Notes under the pieces: generated by a model
What the model was told of the DNA's origin: nothing
Databases searched by the model: none
Seen by the model: the letters and a program-made list of their open reading frames with translations, nothing else
DNA from: Salinibacter grassmerensis
GTDB lineage: Bacteria > Bacteroidota > Rhodothermia > Rhodothermales > Salinibacteraceae
Direction of reading: 5' to 3'
Length of the DNA stretch: 64,000 nucleotides
NCBI RefSeq assembly: GCF_947077765.1
Contig: NZ_CAMTTF010000003.1
Location: 186,001-250,000 of the forward strand
Program-made: the position numbers and the translations under genes
Part shown: positions 35,975-45,358 of the stretch, in pieces
Numbering within the stretch: the stretch's first letter is position 1
How the letters are laid out: each line of letters starts with the position of its first letter

Positions 35975-37631
35975 GTCGCCTGCGTCCGCCCTCGGAGAGG
36001 TCTTCCCTTCGGGCCTCCTGTCTGGACTCCCGGTGCGAACGGCCCGGCTCCCTCCCGTTCTGGCCGTCACGATCTGCTTGTGCGCGTTCTGCATCGTGCA
36101 GCCGGCCGGGGGGACTCCCGCCGACAGCGCGTCCGCGGAGAAGTACTGGATCCTTCTCACGGACCGGCCCTCCGAGCCCTCTTCTATCAGTGATACGTCT
36201 TCGGCCCGTCCGGTCGCGCCGGCGTTTCTGAACCGCCTCCGTGCCCTCAACGTGCGGCCTCTTGTCCGGAGCCGCTGGCTCCACGCCGTCTCCGCTCGGC
36301 TCTCGCCCGACACCCGTGCTGCGGTGGCGGCGCTTCCCTTTGTTCGGGAAACACGGCGGGTGGGCTCGCTCCGCCCCCAGGGCTCATTCTCGGAACCGAC
36401 CGGTCCACCCCCACCCGATTTGGGGGCTGCGGCCGAGCCGTTGTCCCGCATCAACGCCCTCCCCCCGCTGGCCCGCGGCCTGAACGGACACGGCGTAGAC
36501 GTGGGCTTCCTGGACGCGAGCTACGCCGGCCTTCGCCACCCCGTATTTTCGCACCTGCGCGCCAACGATCGGCTCGGGGGGCTACGGAACGTCACGGCTG
36601 GGCAGCAAGGAGGCACCCACGGCGCCAGCGTCGTGTCCGTGGCCGCCGGCTACGATCCCGGCTCGCTCGTGGGGCCGGCCCATGGGGCGACGATTTGGGG
36701 AGCGACGACGGAGTTTACCCAGTACGAGCGCAACGTGGAGGAGGACAACTTCGTAGCGGGCCTGGAGTGGCTTACCCGCCGCGGGGCAGACGTGGTAAAC
36801 GCCTCAATCGGGTACACCCGTTTCGATGAGGGCCAGCGCAGCTACGGGCCCGAGGACCTGGACGGAGACACGGCCCTCACCACGCGAGCAGTCGACCAGG
36901 CCGCCCGGCGCGGCGTGACGGTAGTGGTCAGCGCCGGCAACAGCGGCTGCGGCACGCCGGCCAACTGCTGGTACTACGTCAACACGCCCGCCGACGCCGA
37001 CTCGGCCATCGCGGTGGGCGCCATTGCCCCGGACTCGTCGGTGGCGTCTTTCAGCGCCCGCGGCCCGACCGCGGACGGTCGCCGCAAGCCGGACGTGGTG
37101 GTGCAGGGCGAGAAGGTGCCCGCCGCGTGGGAGAACGACCAGTACGCCCAGGTCGGTGGCACCTCCTTCGCCAGCCCCCAGGTGACCGGCATCGTCGCCC
37201 AAATGCTGCAGGTGAACCCCGCGCTGGGCCCAATCGAAGTCCGGCGGCTCCTGCGACAGACGGCCTCGCAGGCCCACGCCCCCGACACCACCCGCGGCTG
37301 GGGCATCGTGGACGCCGAGGCCGCCGTCCGACACGCCGAGTGGCAGGCACGCCGCACGGCGCCCCGCACCCTTCAGGCATCGACGCCAGACCCCGCTCTA
37401 GACGCCCCTTCACTCGTCGTTCCGGTATCTGCTCCGGCCCATACGACGACGATTCGGATCTCCCTCCGTACCGCACTCGGGCAAAGGGTGCGCCGCATCG
37501 AACGGGCGGGGCACCCCGGTCCCAACCGGCTTACGATCAACGTGGACGGCCTCCCGTCCGGCCTGTACCGGTACGTGGTAACGACGGACCGGGGCCACCG
37601 GGCCGCAGGGCGCGTCACAATTTCAAAGTAA
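35967..37631 (+). CDS. Secreted subtilisin-family (S8) protease with C-terminal sorting-like domain
   Basis: 554-aa exported serine protease. A long N-terminal region leads to a hydrophobic signal segment (about residues 30-45, VLAVTICLCAFCIV), then a prodomain-like part. The catalytic triad is readable: Asp in GVDVGFLDASYAG, His in QGGTHGASVVS, Ser in GGTSFASPQVTG, with the oxyanion Asn in VSAGNSGCG. The last ~80 residues form a beta domain (RISLRTALGQRVRRIE, LPSGLYRYVVTT, GRVTISK) that looks like the Por/type IX secretion C-terminal domain. Whether it is used for sorting is inference. I start at ATG 35967, overlapping the antiporter stop. Confidence 0.87.
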   Translation: MCESPASALGEVFPSGLLSGLPVRTARLPPVLAVTICLCAFCIVQPAGGTPADSASAEKYWILLTDRPSEPSSISDTSSARPVAPAFLNRLRALNVRPLVRSRWLHAVSARLSPDTRAAVAALPFVRETRRVGSLRPQGSFSEPTGPPPPDLGAAAEPLSRINALPPLARGLNGHGVDVGFLDASYAGLRHPVFSHLRANDRLGGLRNVTAGQQGGTHGASVVSVAAGYDPGSLVGPAHGATIWGATTEFTQYERNVEEDNFVAGLEWLTRRGADVVNASIGYTRFDEGQRSYGPEDLDGDTALTTRAVDQAARRGVTVVVSAGNSGCGTPANCWYYVNTPADADSAIAVGAIAPDSSVASFSARGPTADGRRKPDVVVQGEKVPAAWENDQYAQVGGTSFASPQVTGIVAQMLQVNPALGPIEVRRLLRQTASQAHAPDTTRGWGIVDAEAAVRHAEWQARRTAPRTLQASTPDPALDAPSLVVPVSAPAHTTTIRISLRTALGQRVRRIERAGHPGPNRLTINVDGLPSGLYRYVVTTDRGHRAAGRVTISK

Positions 37632-37644
37632 CCTCTCCGTCGGT

Positions 37645-39804
37645 ATGGCGTTCTCGTTTGGGTACTCGCCCTGGCTGCTCCTCCTCTGCGTGGCGGTGGC
37701 GGGGGGCCTCACGTACTGGACCTACCGGGCGACCGTCCCTTCACTCAGTGCAGGGTGGCGCCTTTTGCTGGGCGGCCTCCGCTTTCTCGCCCTAGCCCTC
37801 ATCTGCTTCCTGCTGTTTGAGCCCGTCCTGCAACAGTTTCAGTCGACCGAGCGCCCGCCGGTTCTGGCCGTCCTCCTCGACGACAGCCAGAGCATGCAGG
37901 TGGTGGCGAACGGGGACACTTCTGCCGCCCGCCCCAGCGCGGCCCGAAGCTCTGTGCGGCCAGTCGTGGACGCTTTTCAGGACGAGGCCATGCCGGGGAC
38001 GACGCGCTTCTTCCGGATCGGGGACGGGGCGCCGCGGGGCCTCTCCGGATCGGTCCTCGACTCGCTCCGCTTCGACGACGCCCGCACAGACCTCGCGAAC
38101 GGCCTCCAAGCGGCACCCGAGGAGTTGCGGAGTGAAAATCTGGGCGGCATCGTGCTCGTCTCTGATGGGCAGTACAACACAGGGCAAAATCCCCTGCGCG
38201 TGGCCGACCGGTCTCCGGTTCCTGTGCACACCGTCACCGTTGGCGACACCACCCGACAGCGCGATCTGCGCATCCAGAGCGTTACGACGAATGAGCGAGC
38301 CTACCTCAATTCGTCGGTGCCCGTCCGCGTTACCCTCAGCGCCACCGAGGGACCCGGCCAGCCGGTTTCCGTCACCCTCGAACAGGCCGGTCGCACGCTC
38401 GACCAACGCCAGGTGCGCCTGCCGAGCGGCACCGGAGAGGCGTCGGTGGATCTCACCTTTGAGCCCAAGCAGGCGGGTCGCCGACAGTTGACCGTGCGGG
38501 TCCCTCAGCTCTCCGGCGAAGTGACGACCCGCAACAACGCGCAGTCGGTATCGCTGCGGGTTCTGGAAAGCAAACGGCAGGTGCTGGTCCTCGGCGCGGC
38601 GCCCTCCCCCAACGTGAGCGCCCTCCGCCGCGTCTACGACCAGACCGCCGACACAGAGGTCACGACCCGCATCCCAACCCCTGAAGGGTCCTTCCTGGAG
38701 GGCCCCCTGCCGGACGACCTGTCGTCCTTCGATGTCGTAGTCCTCGCCGGCTTTCCGAGCACCTCCGTGCCCGACGACATAACGCAGCGCGTCGCCACGC
38801 TCGTGGACGATGGCACCCCTGCCCTCTTCTTTCTCGACCGCCAGACGGACCTATCCGCCTGGACTGAGCACTTCGACGCGGTATTGCCCGCCCGCCCCGA
38901 TGCACCAATCTCATCGTTTTCGGAGGCCTCTTTCAGGGTCGTGGAGAGCGCCCGGCAACATCCTGTCTTTCGCATCGAGGACGCCGAAGGGGCGTTGTTT
39001 GAGCGGCTCCCGCCCCTTCAGATTCCCACGTCTGCGTGGACGCCCACGCCGGACGCTCAGGTGCTGGGCACCGCCGCCACGACATCCGCTCCCCTTCTGG
39101 TTCTTCGTCGCCGCGCGGGCCTGCGTACCGCCGTCCTTCTCGGAAGCGGGGTGTGGCGGTGGGCGCTTCTGCCGTCGGAGCTTCGGGCGGCCGATCCGCT
39201 CTGGCCCGGCCTGGCCTCCAACCTGCTTCGGTGGGCCAGCACCGAGGCGGACGATTCGCCGGTGCGCGTCCGCCCCACCGCCTCCACCTTCGGGGGCACC
39301 GACGCTGCCTCCTTCACCGGCCGGGTATACGACGAGAGCATGCAGCCGGTGTCGGAGGCCACGGTGGACGTAACGGTCACGGACTCCACCGGCACCGAAT
39401 ACCCCTACACCATGGACCCGGCCGGGCAGGGCCGGTACACACTCGACATCGGGACGCTGCCGGAGGGCACCTACCAGTACGACGCCCAAGCCCGGCTCGG
39501 CGAAGCCAATTTGGGGACGGACCAGGGGACATTCTCTGTGGCCCCCCTCCGGATTGAGTACCAGTCGCCTCGCGCCGACGCCGTGCTCATGCGTCAACTG
39601 GCCAGCCGGTCGGGCGGAGCGTCCTACACGCCCCAGACGGTCGACCGGTTGCCAGAAAAGCTGTCCGGCCAGGCCTCTTTTTCCAACGAGGTCGTCCAGC
39701 AGTCTTCAGAAGCCGAACTGTGGCGCACGTCGCTCTTCCTGATCGCCATTCTCGCCCTGCTGGCCAGCGAGTGGACGCTGCGAAAATTCTTCGGACTCAC
39801 GTGA
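37645..39804 (+). CDS. VWA-domain membrane protein
   Basis: 719-aa membrane protein. Two N-terminal helices (about residues 8-26 and 38-60) precede a von Willebrand A domain with the MIDAS motif DDSQS near residue 79. A beta-sandwich region (VPVRVTLSATEGPGQP) and a Rossmann-like region resembling inactive glutamine amidotransferase folds follow (KRQVLVLGAAPSPNVSAL, FDVVVLAGFPS). A single C-terminal helix lies near 695-712. The layout matches BatA-like or DUF4159-type proteins common in Bacteroidota, whose function is poorly known. It starts 13 bases after the protease stop, so the two are probably co-expressed. Confidence 0.8.
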   Translation: MAFSFGYSPWLLLLCVAVAGGLTYWTYRATVPSLSAGWRLLLGGLRFLALALICFLLFEPVLQQFQSTERPPVLAVLLDDSQSMQVVANGDTSAARPSAARSSVRPVVDAFQDEAMPGTTRFFRIGDGAPRGLSGSVLDSLRFDDARTDLANGLQAAPEELRSENLGGIVLVSDGQYNTGQNPLRVADRSPVPVHTVTVGDTTRQRDLRIQSVTTNERAYLNSSVPVRVTLSATEGPGQPVSVTLEQAGRTLDQRQVRLPSGTGEASVDLTFEPKQAGRRQLTVRVPQLSGEVTTRNNAQSVSLRVLESKRQVLVLGAAPSPNVSALRRVYDQTADTEVTTRIPTPEGSFLEGPLPDDLSSFDVVVLAGFPSTSVPDDITQRVATLVDDGTPALFFLDRQTDLSAWTEHFDAVLPARPDAPISSFSEASFRVVESARQHPVFRIEDAEGALFERLPPLQIPTSAWTPTPDAQVLGTAATTSAPLLVLRRRAGLRTAVLLGSGVWRWALLPSELRAADPLWPGLASNLLRWASTEADDSPVRVRPTASTFGGTDAASFTGRVYDESMQPVSEATVDVTVTDSTGTEYPYTMDPAGQGRYTLDIGTLPEGTYQYDAQARLGEANLGTDQGTFSVAPLRIEYQSPRADAVLMRQLASRSGGASYTPQTVDRLPEKLSGQASFSNEVVQQSSEAELWRTSLFLIAILALLASEWTLRKFFGLT

Positions 39805-39917
39805 TGACCCATGGCCGCCGAATCTCTCGGGGGATCGCTTCGTTGGTTCATTCTGGCCACCCCGAATTACCGGGGTGAGCTGATCGTCAGCGTCGCATAC
39901 GAATCTACCACCTCCGA

Positions 39918-41213
39918 ATGCTCTCCTCCGTCTCGCCCGTTGATCGCTCCCACCTCCCCGACCCCGTCGCCGACGTTGCCGACGAGGCGCAGTCTCTGGC
40001 CCAGGTCCTGGTGGGCGTGCGGCGCTACCTGCACCAGCACCCCGAGGTGGGAATGGAGGAGCACAACACATCCCGCTTCATTCGGGAAACGCTTGAGGGG
40101 TACGGGCTCGACGTGCATGGCCCGATCGCCGGCACCGGGCTGTATGTCGATATCGAGGGCGAAGCCCCAGGCGGGGCCGTAGGCTACCGGGCCGACATCG
40201 ACGCCCTGCCCACGCAGGATCAGAAGCAAGTGCCCTACCGCTCACAGACCCCCGGCGTCGCCCACCTCTGCGGGCACGACGCCCACACGGCCATCGCCAT
40301 CGGGGTTGCCCTGGTGCTCCACAACAACCGTGATCGACTACAGGGGCGGGCCCGCGTCTTTTTTCAGCCCAACGAGGAAGGTCTCCCCAGCGGAGCGCCC
40401 CTCATGATCCGAGGGGGGGTCCTGGAAGGGCTCGACGCCGTGTACGCGGTGCACGTCGACCCGACCTTAGAGGTGGGACGCTACGGCCTCATCACCGGTC
40501 CCGTGACGGCCTCCTCCGACCGATTCGAGGTCCGGATTCGGCAGGAAGGGACCGGCCATTCGGCCCGTCCCCACGAGGGTGCCGATACCGTATGGATCGC
40601 CTCGCAGCTGATGAATCAGTTTTACCAGCTGTCTGGACGCATCACCGACGCCCGCACCCCGAGCGTCCTGACCGTCACCATGCTGGACGGCAGTGAGGCC
40701 CACAACGTGATCCCCGAACAGGCCTCTCTCGGAGGCACCCTGCGGACTGTCTCCCGAGACGATCGCGAGACGATCCGTGCCTACATGCACCAGACCGCCG
40801 ACCGGATGGAGGCGCTCCATAGTGCACATGTGGAGTTGGATTTTGAGGACGGGTCTCCCCCCGTGATCAACGACGAGGACGCCATCGCGAACGTGGAGGA
40901 CACCATCCGGGAGACGTTCGGGGAGGAGGCGATTCACCAGATCTCAGAGTCGAGCATGGGCGGCGAGGACTTCGCCCACTACCTGAAGCACGTCTCTGGC
41001 GGCTTCATTCGGGTTGGCACGGCGTCCGGCCCGGAAACCAGCTATCCCCTGCATCACCACCGGTTCGACCTCGACGAGACGCCCCTCGCCCCCACCTCTC
41101 GCCTGATGGCACGGGTGCTTCTGAACCACCTGGACCAGGAGACATCGGGGGACACCTCCACCGGCCCCGATCTGACGTCGACGGACAACGGGACTCCTGA
41201 AGTGACCCATTAA
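39918..41213 (+). CDS. M20-family amidohydrolase
   Basis: 431-aa metal-dependent hydrolase of the M20D group (N-acyl-amino acid, hippurate or IAA-conjugate hydrolases). Metal ligands and catalytic residues are visible: LCGHDAHTAIA, the Glu pair in FQPNEEG, VYAVHVDP, and the late SSMGGEDFAHYL. A dimerisation domain with RQEGTGHSARPHEGAD lies in the middle. The N-terminal RRYLHQHPEVGMEEHNTS is the usual start, preceded by about 25 extra residues. It may act on peptides or acyl-amino acids. A 7-bp hairpin without T run lies at 39858-39877 before it. Confidence 0.9.
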   Translation: MLSSVSPVDRSHLPDPVADVADEAQSLAQVLVGVRRYLHQHPEVGMEEHNTSRFIRETLEGYGLDVHGPIAGTGLYVDIEGEAPGGAVGYRADIDALPTQDQKQVPYRSQTPGVAHLCGHDAHTAIAIGVALVLHNNRDRLQGRARVFFQPNEEGLPSGAPLMIRGGVLEGLDAVYAVHVDPTLEVGRYGLITGPVTASSDRFEVRIRQEGTGHSARPHEGADTVWIASQLMNQFYQLSGRITDARTPSVLTVTMLDGSEAHNVIPEQASLGGTLRTVSRDDRETIRAYMHQTADRMEALHSAHVELDFEDGSPPVINDEDAIANVEDTIRETFGEEAIHQISESSMGGEDFAHYLKHVSGGFIRVGTASGPETSYPLHHHRFDLDETPLAPTSRLMARVLLNHLDQETSGDTSTGPDLTSTDNGTPEVTH

Positions 41214-41516
41214 CCCCCATTCCAGTAGGGCATGCACCTCCGTGGTGTGCCCGTCGGACTACGCTTCACTGGTGGGAGACCCGAAGAGACGTCTCCCCCT
41301 TGTATGGGCTCCGTGTTTTGTGTTGACTCCGTATTTGTGTTGACTCCGCATAGGACCGAGCCGAGGGGACCACAGGGTACAGGGCGGTATTTTGCACTGA
41401 TGCAGTCGGCCTGTTGACGTTCGTTCAGACTTGACCAGAAGTCGCCCTTTTGTTATTTTATATTCAAATGTTTGAACAGACAATTCCTAGTCTCCGGTCT
41501 GGATCCCCGTGGATCC
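41214..41516 (+). other. Intergenic region before the lamin-tail protein gene
   Basis: 303 bases without a gene. It contains the tandem repeat at 41317-41348 and an AT-rich block at about 41447-41475 (TTTTGTTATTTTATATTCAAA), which is the most likely promoter for the downstream gene. No RNA structure was recognised. Confidence 0.45.
41317..41348 (+). repeat. Tandem 15-bp direct repeat in a gene-free stretch
   Basis: TTTGTGTTGACTCCG occurs at 41317-41331 and again at 41334-41348, a 17-base period. Each copy contains TTGACT, close to a -35 hexamer. It lies about 170 bases before the lamin-tail protein start. It may be an operator pair or a chance duplication. Confidence 0.6.
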
Positions 41517-44042
41517 ATGCGTCTGCTTTCGTGGAGCGTCGTACTTCTTCTCTTAGGGGGCGGGACTGTCTTCTCCCCCCGATCCGTCGCCGCACAGCCG
41601 GCGCCCGGAGATGTAGTGATCAACGAGGTTTTATACGCCCCGTCGCCCTCGACCAATGAGTTTGTCGAGTTCTATAACCGGTCTGGAGGCCCCATTGCAC
41701 TTGAAGAGCTTGCTTTCGCGGACGCCAACCAGTCGTACGAACCGGTAGCGGCGACCGACACGATGCTGAGTGACGGAGCCCATGTCGTCCTGGTGCGGGA
41801 CCCGGAGGCCTTCACGGCGGCGTTCTCGAGCGCGACGTTCCTGACACCGGACGAGTGGCCAGCGCTCAACAATGGGGGCGATACGGTCTACCTCCGTCAC
41901 ACCCCCTCCAGCACCTCTCTCGACTCGGTGCCGTACGATCCCTCGTGGGGCGGTCGTGACGGCCGGTCCCTGGAACGGATCGATCCGGGTGGGCCGTCCG
42001 ACACCGATACGAACTTTGCGTCGTCGGACGCTACGTCCGGGGCCACCCCCGGCACCCAGAACAGCGTCTACGCTCCGGACGAGACGCCCCCGTCCCCCGT
42101 CCGTGTCGTTCCCTCTCAGACCGGCGACTCGGTAACGGTCGTCTTCTCGGAGCCGGTCGCCTCCACCAGCGTCTCTCCCGAGGCGTTCCGGTTCGACTCG
42201 GCCGACGCCCCCTCCATCGTGGCGACCCGGATCGACGACGGCAGCCCGGCACAGGTCCGCTGTGCACTGGCAAACCCCCTCTCCACCGGCGAGTACCGCC
42301 TCGTCGCCACTGGCATATCCGACCCACGGGGCAACGTGCAGACCGAAGACACCGTCTCGTTCTCCTACGTCGTCGCCACCCCGCCCACCCTCGGCGACAT
42401 CGTTGTGTCCGAGATCATGTACGCCCCCTCCCTGGCCTCCAACGAATTCATCGAGGTGTACAACCGGTCGGACAAGGTCCTCGATCTGGGTGCCCTCCAC
42501 TACGCGGACGACGAGCGAGACTTTGCGCCGGCCGCCCCTCCGCTCACCCCTTTCCACCCCGGCCAGTACGCCGTGCTCGTGCGCGACGAGGAGGCGTTTG
42601 AGGAGACATATCCGTCTGTGAAATTCACTGCCCCAGAGGGATGGGATGCCCTCAACAACGGCGGAGATACGGTCATTCTGCGCCACGCTCCGTCCAGTAC
42701 CCAGATCGATTCAGTGCCGTACGCCCCATCGTGGGGGGGTAGTGGCGGCCGGTCGCTGGAACGGATCGACCCGCGCGGGTCCTCGGACAAAGCATCGAAC
42801 TTTGCGTCGTCAGCGGCCCCGAATGGAGCGACACCCGGCGCACAGAACAGCCGCTTCGCCCCCGACACCATGCCCCCACAACCCACCTTCGCCGAGCAGG
42901 TGGACTCTTTGGGCGCTGCGGTCGTCTTCGGCGAGCCGGTCCGCAGCGCAAGCATTCGCCCGGAGCGCTTTCAGTTTGAGGACGTGACGGTCACGCAAAC
43001 GCAGGTCCAGGCCGACAGCATCGTGCGCCTGTCCCTCTCGGATCGCCCGACCGCCGAGGCCGTGGTCGTCACCGGCGTGCAGGACCAAGTGGGCAATCGC
43101 CTGGATCGGGCCTCCCTGCCGTTCGCCCGGCGTCCCACCCCCGGCACCCTGGTTCTAAACGAGCTCATGTTCGATCCCCTGGCGGACGACTTCGACGACC
43201 GGCCCAACCAGGTGGAGTACGTGGAGCTGCGCAACCTCGCCGACCATTCCCTGACGCTCACTGGACTCGCGCTCACCGACCGCCCCACCGAGGACGGGAC
43301 GGCAGACACGCTCCGGGTCGGGCGGCACCGCGGCCTTGCCCCCGGTGGATTCGCCGTAGTGGCTGCCGCTCCGAGGGACACCGTGCAGCCCCGGTCGTCC
43401 CAACTCGCCGCCGCGTTTCCGGACGCGCCGCTGCTCTCAGATTCTGTCACCTTTCTCCCGGTCCAGAGCGCCTCCCTCAGCCTCCGCAACGACGGGGACC
43501 GAGTTCGGGTGCACCGCCGCGACACTGCGGTCGTTGCGGACGTAACCTACTCTCCGGACTGGCACGCCGCCGGCCTCGCAGACCCGAAGGGCACCGCGCT
43601 CGAGCGGATCAGCCCAACTGCCGAGGCCAGTGCCGCCGACAACTGGACGAGCAGCACGGCGTCCGCAGGAGGCACGCCCGGTGCGCCGAACGACGTGTCG
43701 CTGGCCCCGCCCGACGATGCCCCGAACGCCCCGGGCCTTGCCATCCACCCCAGTCCATTCTCCATTGAGCGAGACGGAGCGACGCGCATCCAGTACACCC
43801 TGCCCGACCGCCCGAGCCTCGTTCGGGTGCGCATTTATGATGCGCGGGGCCGCCGCGTGCGCACCCTTGAAGAAGCGCGCCTCGCCGGCCGTAGCGGCGA
43901 ACTGGTCTGGAACGGCCGCGACGACGAGGGCGATCGGGTCCGGATCGGTCCCTACGTGGTGCTGCTCGAGGCCGTACAGGCCGATGGCGGCACCACCACC
44001 GAACTCAAAGAGACAGTTGTGATGGCCCGTCCCCTGAACTGA
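41517..44042 (+). CDS. Exported protein with three lamin-tail domains and a FlgD-like C-terminus
   Basis: 841-aa exported protein. A signal peptide (VVLLLLGGGTVF ... SVAAQP) is followed by three lamin-tail (LTD) domains beginning GDVVINEVLYAPSPSTNEFVE, GDIVVSEIMYAPSLASNEFIE and GTLVLNELMFDPLADDF. Each of the first two ends SWGG..GRSLERIDP and ATPG(T/A)QNS. Ig-like linkers with VVF(S/G)EPV segments separate them. The last ~90 residues match FlgD-like Ig domains (IQYTLPDRPSLVRVRIYDARGRRVRTL). LTD proteins are often attached to surface or extracellular nucleases; here no enzyme is fused. ATG 41517 is used over an upstream TTG. Confidence 0.85.
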   Translation: MRLLSWSVVLLLLGGGTVFSPRSVAAQPAPGDVVINEVLYAPSPSTNEFVEFYNRSGGPIALEELAFADANQSYEPVAATDTMLSDGAHVVLVRDPEAFTAAFSSATFLTPDEWPALNNGGDTVYLRHTPSSTSLDSVPYDPSWGGRDGRSLERIDPGGPSDTDTNFASSDATSGATPGTQNSVYAPDETPPSPVRVVPSQTGDSVTVVFSEPVASTSVSPEAFRFDSADAPSIVATRIDDGSPAQVRCALANPLSTGEYRLVATGISDPRGNVQTEDTVSFSYVVATPPTLGDIVVSEIMYAPSLASNEFIEVYNRSDKVLDLGALHYADDERDFAPAAPPLTPFHPGQYAVLVRDEEAFEETYPSVKFTAPEGWDALNNGGDTVILRHAPSSTQIDSVPYAPSWGGSGGRSLERIDPRGSSDKASNFASSAAPNGATPGAQNSRFAPDTMPPQPTFAEQVDSLGAAVVFGEPVRSASIRPERFQFEDVTVTQTQVQADSIVRLSLSDRPTAEAVVVTGVQDQVGNRLDRASLPFARRPTPGTLVLNELMFDPLADDFDDRPNQVEYVELRNLADHSLTLTGLALTDRPTEDGTADTLRVGRHRGLAPGGFAVVAAAPRDTVQPRSSQLAAAFPDAPLLSDSVTFLPVQSASLSLRNDGDRVRVHRRDTAVVADVTYSPDWHAAGLADPKGTALERISPTAEASAADNWTSSTASAGGTPGAPNDVSLAPPDDAPNAPGLAIHPSPFSIERDGATRIQYTLPDRPSLVRVRIYDARGRRVRTLEEARLAGRSGELVWNGRDDEGDRVRIGPYVVLLEAVQADGGTTTELKETVVMARPLN

Positions 44043-44075
44043 TTCGACGCGGATGGCTCTTGCACACAGGCGGGG

Positions 44076-45191
44076 CTACGCGCGCTCGAAAAGCGCCCCT
44101 TCGATCGTGAGACCGGGCCCGAAGGCCATGGCCACGCCCCGCTCCGGAGGGGCCCCGTCGCCCCGCGCCGCCTGCTCAAAGATGCGCTTCAGAACGAACA
44201 GAATGGTCGGGGAGCTCATGTTACCGTAGCGCCGAAGCACCTCCAGGCTCGGCTGAACGTCGCTGGGCGTGAGACCGAGCACGTCCTGGGCCCGCTCCAC
44301 CACGGCCCGTCCTCCGGGATGAACGGCCCAGAAGTCCATCTCGGCGGGCGTCCGGCCGTTGGCCCCGAGGAGGCTCTCGACATAGCCCGGCAGGTGGTCG
44401 GCGATCACGTCCGGCACCCGTGAGGAAAGCCCCATCAGGAATCCCGTGTTGCCGATCGCCCAGGTCATGTCCTCCATCGAGTCGTCATCAAGTTGGCTCT
44501 GGCCGTCGACATAGGTCATCCGGCCGCGGGCTTCCCGGTCCGACCGCCCTGATAGAACCGTGGCCGCCGCGCCGTCGGAGAAGAGCGAGTTGACGACAAC
44601 GGTCTCCAGGGTGTCGTCGATTTGGAAGTGAAGCGTGCAGAGCTCCGTGCACACCACCAGCACCCGGGCATCGGGCTCACTTTGACAAAAGCTGTGGGCC
44701 ACCCGAAGCGCGTTGAACGCCGCGTAGCACCCCATGAAGCCGATGAAGGTTCGCTCCGTGTCGGCTGGCAGGCCGAGCCGCTTGACAAGCTCAACGTCGA
44801 GCCCCGGGGCGAAGAAGCCGGTGCAGCTAACGGCCACCACGTGCGTAATCTCGTCCGCCTCCGTGTCAGCCCCGTCGAGGGCCCGGCCGGCTACGTCCTC
44901 CGCCAGCGGGATGGCGGCCTCCCGATACTTTTCGTTGCGCTCGCGGGTGGACGGGGCCGGGTCAAGCGACCAGTTCTCCGGAAAGAAGGTGAAGGCCTCC
45001 GGATCGTCTTCCCCGTAGTCGGCCACACACGAGTACCGGTAGTCGATGGCCGACTGCCGGTAGAGCGCCGGGAGACGTGCCCGTAGCCGTGCCGGCAGGC
45101 GATCGATCTGCTGCATGAACTCGGCCGTCTCCGGCTGCGGCGTGCGCTCGGAGGGGTTGCCGGTAGCAATCGATTCGACGACGGTGTGCAT
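44076..45191 (-). CDS. Type III polyketide synthase
   Basis: 371-aa chalcone/stilbene-synthase-like enzyme that extends acyl-CoA starters with malonyl-CoA. The triad is visible: Cys155 in RTFIGFMGCYAAFNAL, His291 in FWAVHPGGRAV and Asn324 in YGNMSSPTILFVL. VSCTGFFAPGLD and the C-terminal GVAMAFGPGLTIEGALF are family hallmarks. Bacterial relatives make alkylpyrones or alkylresorcinols; the product here is unknown. ATG 45191 is chosen because upstream residues are Arg-rich and not conserved. It follows the nurA gene on the same strand after 167 bases; no methyltransferase or desaturase is beside it. Confidence 0.93.
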   Translation of the reverse strand: MHTVVESIATGNPSERTPQPETAEFMQQIDRLPARLRARLPALYRQSAIDYRYSCVADYGEDDPEAFTFFPENWSLDPAPSTRERNEKYREAAIPLAEDVAGRALDGADTEADEITHVVAVSCTGFFAPGLDVELVKRLGLPADTERTFIGFMGCYAAFNALRVAHSFCQSEPDARVLVVCTELCTLHFQIDDTLETVVVNSLFSDGAAATVLSGRSDREARGRMTYVDGQSQLDDDSMEDMTWAIGNTGFLMGLSSRVPDVIADHLPGYVESLLGANGRTPAEMDFWAVHPGGRAVVERAQDVLGLTPSDVQPSLEVLRRYGNMSSPTILFVLKRIFEQAARGDGAPPERGVAMAFGPGLTIEGALFERA

Positions 45192-45358
45192 GCAGGACCT
45201 GGCGCTTCGAAAAAGAAAGAGAACCCATCTCCGGTTTATCACACGCGCAACTCGGACAGGAGTTGGCAGCGTCCCGCTACAACTGGACCACGTACGGCCC
45301 ACGGGGGAGCTATGCATTGACCGCCCCACGTCGGCGATAACTCCAACCCGACCCATCT

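Noticed and set aside
39858-39877. Hairpin CACCCCG/CGGGGTG before the M20 gene as a terminator
   Set aside because: There is no T run after it on either strand, so it is mentioned only as a hairpin.
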